Part shown: piece by piece, positions 51,496-54,642 of the stretch
Layout: each line of letters begins with the position of its first letter
Position numbering within the stretch: position 1 is the stretch's first letter
Origin: Acholeplasma sp.
GTDB lineage: Bacteria > Bacillota_I > Bacilli_A > Acholeplasmatales > Acholeplasmataceae
Length of the DNA: 54,642 bases
Direction of reading: 5' to 3'
Assembly: GCA_003605085.1 (NCBI GenBank)
Contig: QZKD01000006.1
Coordinates: 1 to 54,642, forward strand
Made by a program: the position numbers and the translations under genes
Notes under the pieces: model-generated
The model's database searches: none
Seen by the model: only the letters and a program-made list of their open reading frames with translations
Told to the model about the DNA's origin: nothing

Positions 51496-53841
51496 ATGAG
51501 ACATTATCGCGTATCTGTTGGTGAACTTGTTTCCTTCCTCTATGCGAGTGGAGACCTCTCCTCAGAGACTTTCCAAAACGTCTCTTTGGTGGAAGGAACA
51601 AAGGCTCATCAATATGTTCAAAGTAAATATGACCGTGAAGATCGCGCGGAAGTTCCCATCAGTTATCTCTTTGAACATGAGGGACAAGAAATACTTCTTC
51701 AGGGACGAATCGATGGTCTGATTACCCTCAATGACACCCTTTGGATGGAGGAAATCAAATCAACACGATTCCCCATTTTTACAGATGAGTTTATGATGAA
51801 TCAAGAACATCTTGCGCAACTTAAAATGTATGCGTACATGTATATGAAAAACGAACATCTTGATGAACTCAAGGGACGTGTGACATATATTCAACTCTCT
51901 GACTATAAAATGCGATATTTTGAACAATATTTTGATGTCGATGTTTTGGAATCTATTGTTTCAGATTCCATTGCACGATATCTTGTTTGGCTTGATCAAT
52001 ATTATGATCATCTCGATCGTAAGAAAGTATCCTTAGAAAAGCTATATTTCCCTTTTGATACCTATCGTCGTGGTCAAAGAGAAATGATGGCTGCTGTATA
52101 TCAAACGATGAAAGATGATGATATACTCTTTTCAATAGCACCGACGGGTATCGGTAAAACGATGGCTTCGCTTTTTGCTACGTTAAAATCATTATCAGAA
52201 GACAATCAAAAAATCTTCTACCTCTCTGCGAAAACTCAAGGGAAAAAAATTGCTTTAGATACCATGGATTTATTGCACGAAGCTGGGCTTGAGACCAAAA
52301 CACTAGAAATTACATCAAAAGATGTCACATGCTTTTTAGAAAAAAGAGAGTGCGATCCAGAAAAATGTCCTTTTGCCAAAGGATTCTTTGATCGCCTATC
52401 GACTGCGATGCAAGACATTTTTCTTCATGAAACTCTTCTGAACCGAAACACTGTTGAATCCTATGCACGAAAACATATGGTTTGTCCCTTTGAGTTCTCA
52501 CTTTATGTCTCGTATTTTGTCGATGTCGTTATCTGTGATTATAATTATGCCTTTGATCCCAGAATCCATCTCATTCGTTATTTTGATGAAACGAATTTCA
52601 AACCACTGATCTTAGTTGATGAAGCCCATAATATGATCTCTAGATCACGAGATATGTATTCATCCACATTGATCCGTTCTGAATTCATCACATTAAGACG
52701 TGCAGCATCCAAACTTAAACCCTCGATTAGACATGCAGTAAAAAAAATGCTTGATCAATTTGATCGTTTTTCAGAACAACTTGAAACAGCTCCCTTTATC
52801 TCTTTTAAAAACTATGATCAAGAGTTTTTAGAAACTGTACGATACTTAATGAAGAAAATAGAAAATGCCTTGAAGGAAATGCCGAAGTATGCGAGAAAAA
52901 CTGATGTGATGGAAGTGTATTTACAGCTTTTAAGTTTTTCAATTATTCATGAATTCTATAATGATACTTACGTGACCAATGTTGAAAAACTGGATGTTGA
53001 TGATATCGCACTAACCATTCAGTGCTTAGATGCCAGTGAATTTATCTATGACACGATGAAGAATAAAGCGTATGGCACGGTTCTTTTTAGTGCGACCCTC
53101 TATCCGATTGATTACTATAAAGAATTAATCGCGATGGGCTACGGTGAAACTATGAAGATCAGATCTCCTTTTGATCCCTCACGCTTAAAACTTATCGTGA
53201 TGAATCAAGTGAATACAAGATATCAGTTTCGCGAAGGTTCAAAAAATGTCATCATTGAAACCATTCTTGAAGTACTTAAGTCTAAAAAGGGAAACTATAT
53301 TGTCTTTTTCCCATCCTATCAATACATGCGTCAAATCATAGATGAACTCCCCTTGGATCTCAATTGTGATCTCATCATTCAAGAACGTGATATGGATCAA
53401 ACTCTTCGTGATACCATTTTGGAGCGATTTAAAACCATTCAAAAGAGATCACAACTCGCTTTCTTTGTCATGGGAGGTATGTTTGCTGAAGGAATAGACT
53501 ATGTCGGTGATATGCTCTCTGGTGTGATCATTGTCGGTGTAGGTCTTCCCATGATCAGTGAACCAAACAATCAACTCAAAACCTATTATGATCAAACCTT
53601 TGGAAAAGGATTTGATTATGCCTATACCTATCCAGGTATGAATAAAGTGATCCAAGCGGTAGGAAGAGTCATCCGTAGAGATAATGATTATGGAATCGCC
53701 ATCTTAATCGATGATCGCTTTACCACAAAAACCTACCTAAACCTTTTCCCTCCAGAATGGAAACACTATCAGGTGATTAAGAAGCCTAAAGAATTATCAT
53801 CTATTTTAAATTCATTTTGGGATCATTATAAGGAGGAATAA
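51496..53841 (+). CDS. PD-(D/E)XK nuclease-XPD/DinG-like helicase fusion
   Basis: 781-residue superfamily 2 helicase. The N-terminal about 170 residues show a RecB/Cas4-like nuclease pattern (GRIDGL with Asp73, then EEIKS with Glu86 and Lys88). The helicase core has Walker A APTGIGKT (about 215-222), a likely 4Fe-4S domain with Cys279, Cys286, Cys291 and Cys330, the DEAH box at 375-378 and a late GRVIRRDNDYG helicase motif VI. Such fusions occur in Bacillota and probably act in DNA repair. GAGG lies upstream of the ATG; it is followed by the SRAP gene after 2 bp, another repair protein. Confidence 0.88.
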   Translation: MRHYRVSVGELVSFLYASGDLSSETFQNVSLVEGTKAHQYVQSKYDREDRAEVPISYLFEHEGQEILLQGRIDGLITLNDTLWMEEIKSTRFPIFTDEFMMNQEHLAQLKMYAYMYMKNEHLDELKGRVTYIQLSDYKMRYFEQYFDVDVLESIVSDSIARYLVWLDQYYDHLDRKKVSLEKLYFPFDTYRRGQREMMAAVYQTMKDDDILFSIAPTGIGKTMASLFATLKSLSEDNQKIFYLSAKTQGKKIALDTMDLLHEAGLETKTLEITSKDVTCFLEKRECDPEKCPFAKGFFDRLSTAMQDIFLHETLLNRNTVESYARKHMVCPFEFSLYVSYFVDVVICDYNYAFDPRIHLIRYFDETNFKPLILVDEAHNMISRSRDMYSSTLIRSEFITLRRAASKLKPSIRHAVKKMLDQFDRFSEQLETAPFISFKNYDQEFLETVRYLMKKIENALKEMPKYARKTDVMEVYLQLLSFSIIHEFYNDTYVTNVEKLDVDDIALTIQCLDASEFIYDTMKNKAYGTVLFSATLYPIDYYKELIAMGYGETMKIRSPFDPSRLKLIVMNQVNTRYQFREGSKNVIIETILEVLKSKKGNYIVFFPSYQYMRQIIDELPLDLNCDLIIQERDMDQTLRDTILERFKTIQKRSQLAFFVMGGMFAEGIDYVGDMLSGVIIVGVGLPMISEPNNQLKTYYDQTFGKGFDYAYTYPGMNKVIQAVGRVIRRDNDYGIAILIDDRFTTKTYLNLFPPEWKHYQVIKKPKELSSILNSFWDHYKEE

Positions 53842-53843
53842 TC

Positions 53844-54527
53844 ATGTGTGGACGATTTACCATCACAATTGACCTAGAAGATTTACGCGTTTACCTGGAA
53901 GAAAACTATGATATCTCAGAGTTGAAGGGAGAATTTGATCTTCCAAGATTTAACGTGGCTCCTGGTCAAGATGTGATTACCATTATCAATGATGGTGCAA
54001 AAAATAGAGTGGGTACGTTGCGTTGGGGACTTGTTCCATCTTTCGCGAAAGATGAAAAGATCGGGTATCAGATGATCAATGCAAAATCAGAGACGCTTCA
54101 TGAAAAACCTTCATTTCTCCCTTCTTTTCGCTCCAAACGATGTGTGATTCTTGCGGATAGTTTTTACGAATGGAAAAAAGAGGATACCAAAAAACAACCC
54201 ATGCGCATCCTTTTTGATGATCAGAAGATTTTTCCCATGGCAGGATTATGGAATACGTTTATCAGGGAAGATGGGACAAAGCTTCATACATGTACGATTA
54301 TCACGACAGAAGCCAATGAGTTAATGAAACCGATTCATGAGAGAATGCCTGTCATTCTTTCTGAAGAGATGCGAAAAAAATGGCTTGATCCCAGACAGAC
54401 CAATCTGTATGAACTCTCAAAACTTTTAAGACCTTATAGTCCCGAACATATGCGTGCTTACAAAGTCTCTGATATGGTGAATAAAGCAGGATATGATACA
54501 CCGGATTGCATCATCGAAATTAAATAA
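53844..54527 (+). CDS. SRAP domain protein (YedK/HMCES family)
   Basis: 227 residues. The mature N-terminus begins at Cys2 (MCGRFTI), the residue that forms a thiazolidine crosslink to abasic sites in single-stranded DNA. NAKSETLHEKPSF (about 77-89), CVILADSFYEWKK (about 95-107) with the catalytic Glu, and IHERMPVIL (about 166-174) with the conserved His complete the active site. It follows the nuclease-helicase fusion by 2 bp with GGAGG upstream, so the two form a repair operon. Confidence 0.95.
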   Translation: MCGRFTITIDLEDLRVYLEENYDISELKGEFDLPRFNVAPGQDVITIINDGAKNRVGTLRWGLVPSFAKDEKIGYQMINAKSETLHEKPSFLPSFRSKRCVILADSFYEWKKEDTKKQPMRILFDDQKIFPMAGLWNTFIREDGTKLHTCTIITTEANELMKPIHERMPVILSEEMRKKWLDPRQTNLYELSKLLRPYSPEHMRAYKVSDMVNKAGYDTPDCIIEIK

Positions 54528-54536
54528 AGAAAAAGT

Positions 54537-54571
54537 GCTCGGTGAATTAGTTTGCTAAAAACGGACAGTTA
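54537..54571. mobile_element. probable right-end region of the IS3 element
   Basis: Spacer between the SRAP stop and the transposase stop, containing TTTGCTAAAAACGGACAGTT on the plus strand, which resembles an IS3-family terminal inverted repeat zone. The exact boundary and target duplication cannot be set without the other end. Confidence 0.45.
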
Positions 54572-54642
54572 TTAAAAAAGAGTAGATAGAGCTTGTCTCC
54601 GATAATCCATTGGAGCGAGCTCTTTTATTTTTTCTTGTAATC
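54572..54642 (-). CDS. IS3-family transposase (orfB), C-terminal fragment
   Basis: The last 22 codons of a minus-strand reading enter from the right edge: LQEKIKELAPMDYRRQAL, then STLF and TAA at 54574-54572. The ELAPMDYRRQAL tail is typical of IS150/IS3-group transposases (P-x-x-YR-Q). Downstream, the minus strand reads AACTGTCCGTTTTTAGCAAA, the kind of end region IS3 elements carry. The rest of the element lies outside the window, so whether it is intact cannot be judged. Confidence 0.65.
   Translation of the reverse strand, partial: LQEKIKELAPMDYRRQALSTLF
54586..54636 (+). terminator. possible plus-strand terminator inside the transposase tail
   Basis: GAGCTTGTCTCC and GGAGCGAGCTC pair into a strong stem followed by TTTTATTTTTT. 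It could stop transcripts from the SRAP gene, although the sequence is also coding for the transposase on the other strand. Confidence 0.5.

Noticed and set aside
1-54642. CRISPR arrays, tRNA or rRNA genes, and prophage modules
   Set aside because: No regularly spaced direct repeats, cloverleaf-compatible sequence or phage structural genes were found in any gap.

Overview
The window is a compact, low-GC, gene-dense chromosomal segment of an anaerobic amino-acid-fermenting bacterium of the Bacillota/Mycoplasmatota kind. Strong AGGAGG ribosome sites, sigma-A type promoters, CcpA-type cre sites and TGA used as an ordinary stop all fit. An Izemoplasma/Acholeplasma-like or clostridial relative is possible, but no rRNA or other marker is present to place it. 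No tRNA, rRNA or CRISPR array was seen.

Layout: 1-2.3 kb holds isoprenoid/lipid genes (a kinase-like gene cut by the edge, a squalene/phytoene synthase, a tocopherol-cyclase-like protein). 2.3-4.0 kb is a TetR-controlled FMN-binding protein/flavodoxin unit. 4.0-14.8 kb (minus strand) is one long operon, ortA-ortB-oraS-oraE-glmL-like-orr-alr-arcA-arcB-arcC. It joins the arginine deiminase pathway to oxidative ornithine breakdown, with alanine racemase placed to handle the D-alanine released by OrtAB. 15.0-17.4 kb has ord, a cobalamin adenosyltransferase, a TfoX-N protein and a DUF998-like membrane protein. 17.5-26.0 kb is a complete lysine fermentation operon (MaoC-like, atoD, atoA, kal, kce, kdd, kamA, a P-loop accessory protein, kamD, kamE). 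26.3-29.1 kb contains a cobalamin-riboswitch operon encoding an intrinsic-factor-like lipoprotein, a second DUF4430 protein and an ECF S component. 29.2-39.0 kb is a tnaA-buk-ptb-hutH-hutU-ftcD-hutI-fchA operon. 40.2-44.1 kb encodes nqrBCDEF without nqrA. 44.3-50.1 kb holds ridA, htpG, an OFA-like MFS carrier and a B12-dependent ribonucleotide reductase. 50.3-54.6 kb has a DUF2804 protein, a nuclease-XPD helicase fusion, an SRAP protein and the tail of an IS3-family transposase at the right edge.

How it works together: Arg, Orn, Lys, His and Trp are dismantled to acetyl-CoA, alanine, butyrate-type acyl-CoAs, glutamate, one-carbon units and ATP (carbamate kinase, butyrate kinase). Three enzymes depend on cobalamin (OraSE, KamDE, NrdJ). 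The same window carries the adenosyltransferase and a B12-riboswitch uptake unit, so cobalamin supply and use are clustered. Regulation is unusually legible: cre sites lie at the ornithine, lysine and tnaA-hut promoters, and the lysine operon has an L-box lysine riboswitch whose terminator shares its 5' arm with the riboswitch closing strand, which predicts activation by lysine.

The observations most worth follow-up are the apparent ON-type lysine riboswitch, the secreted intrinsic-factor-like B12 uptake unit, and the Nqr complex without a local NqrA or RnfC. All functions are read from the sequence alone; no database search was run.
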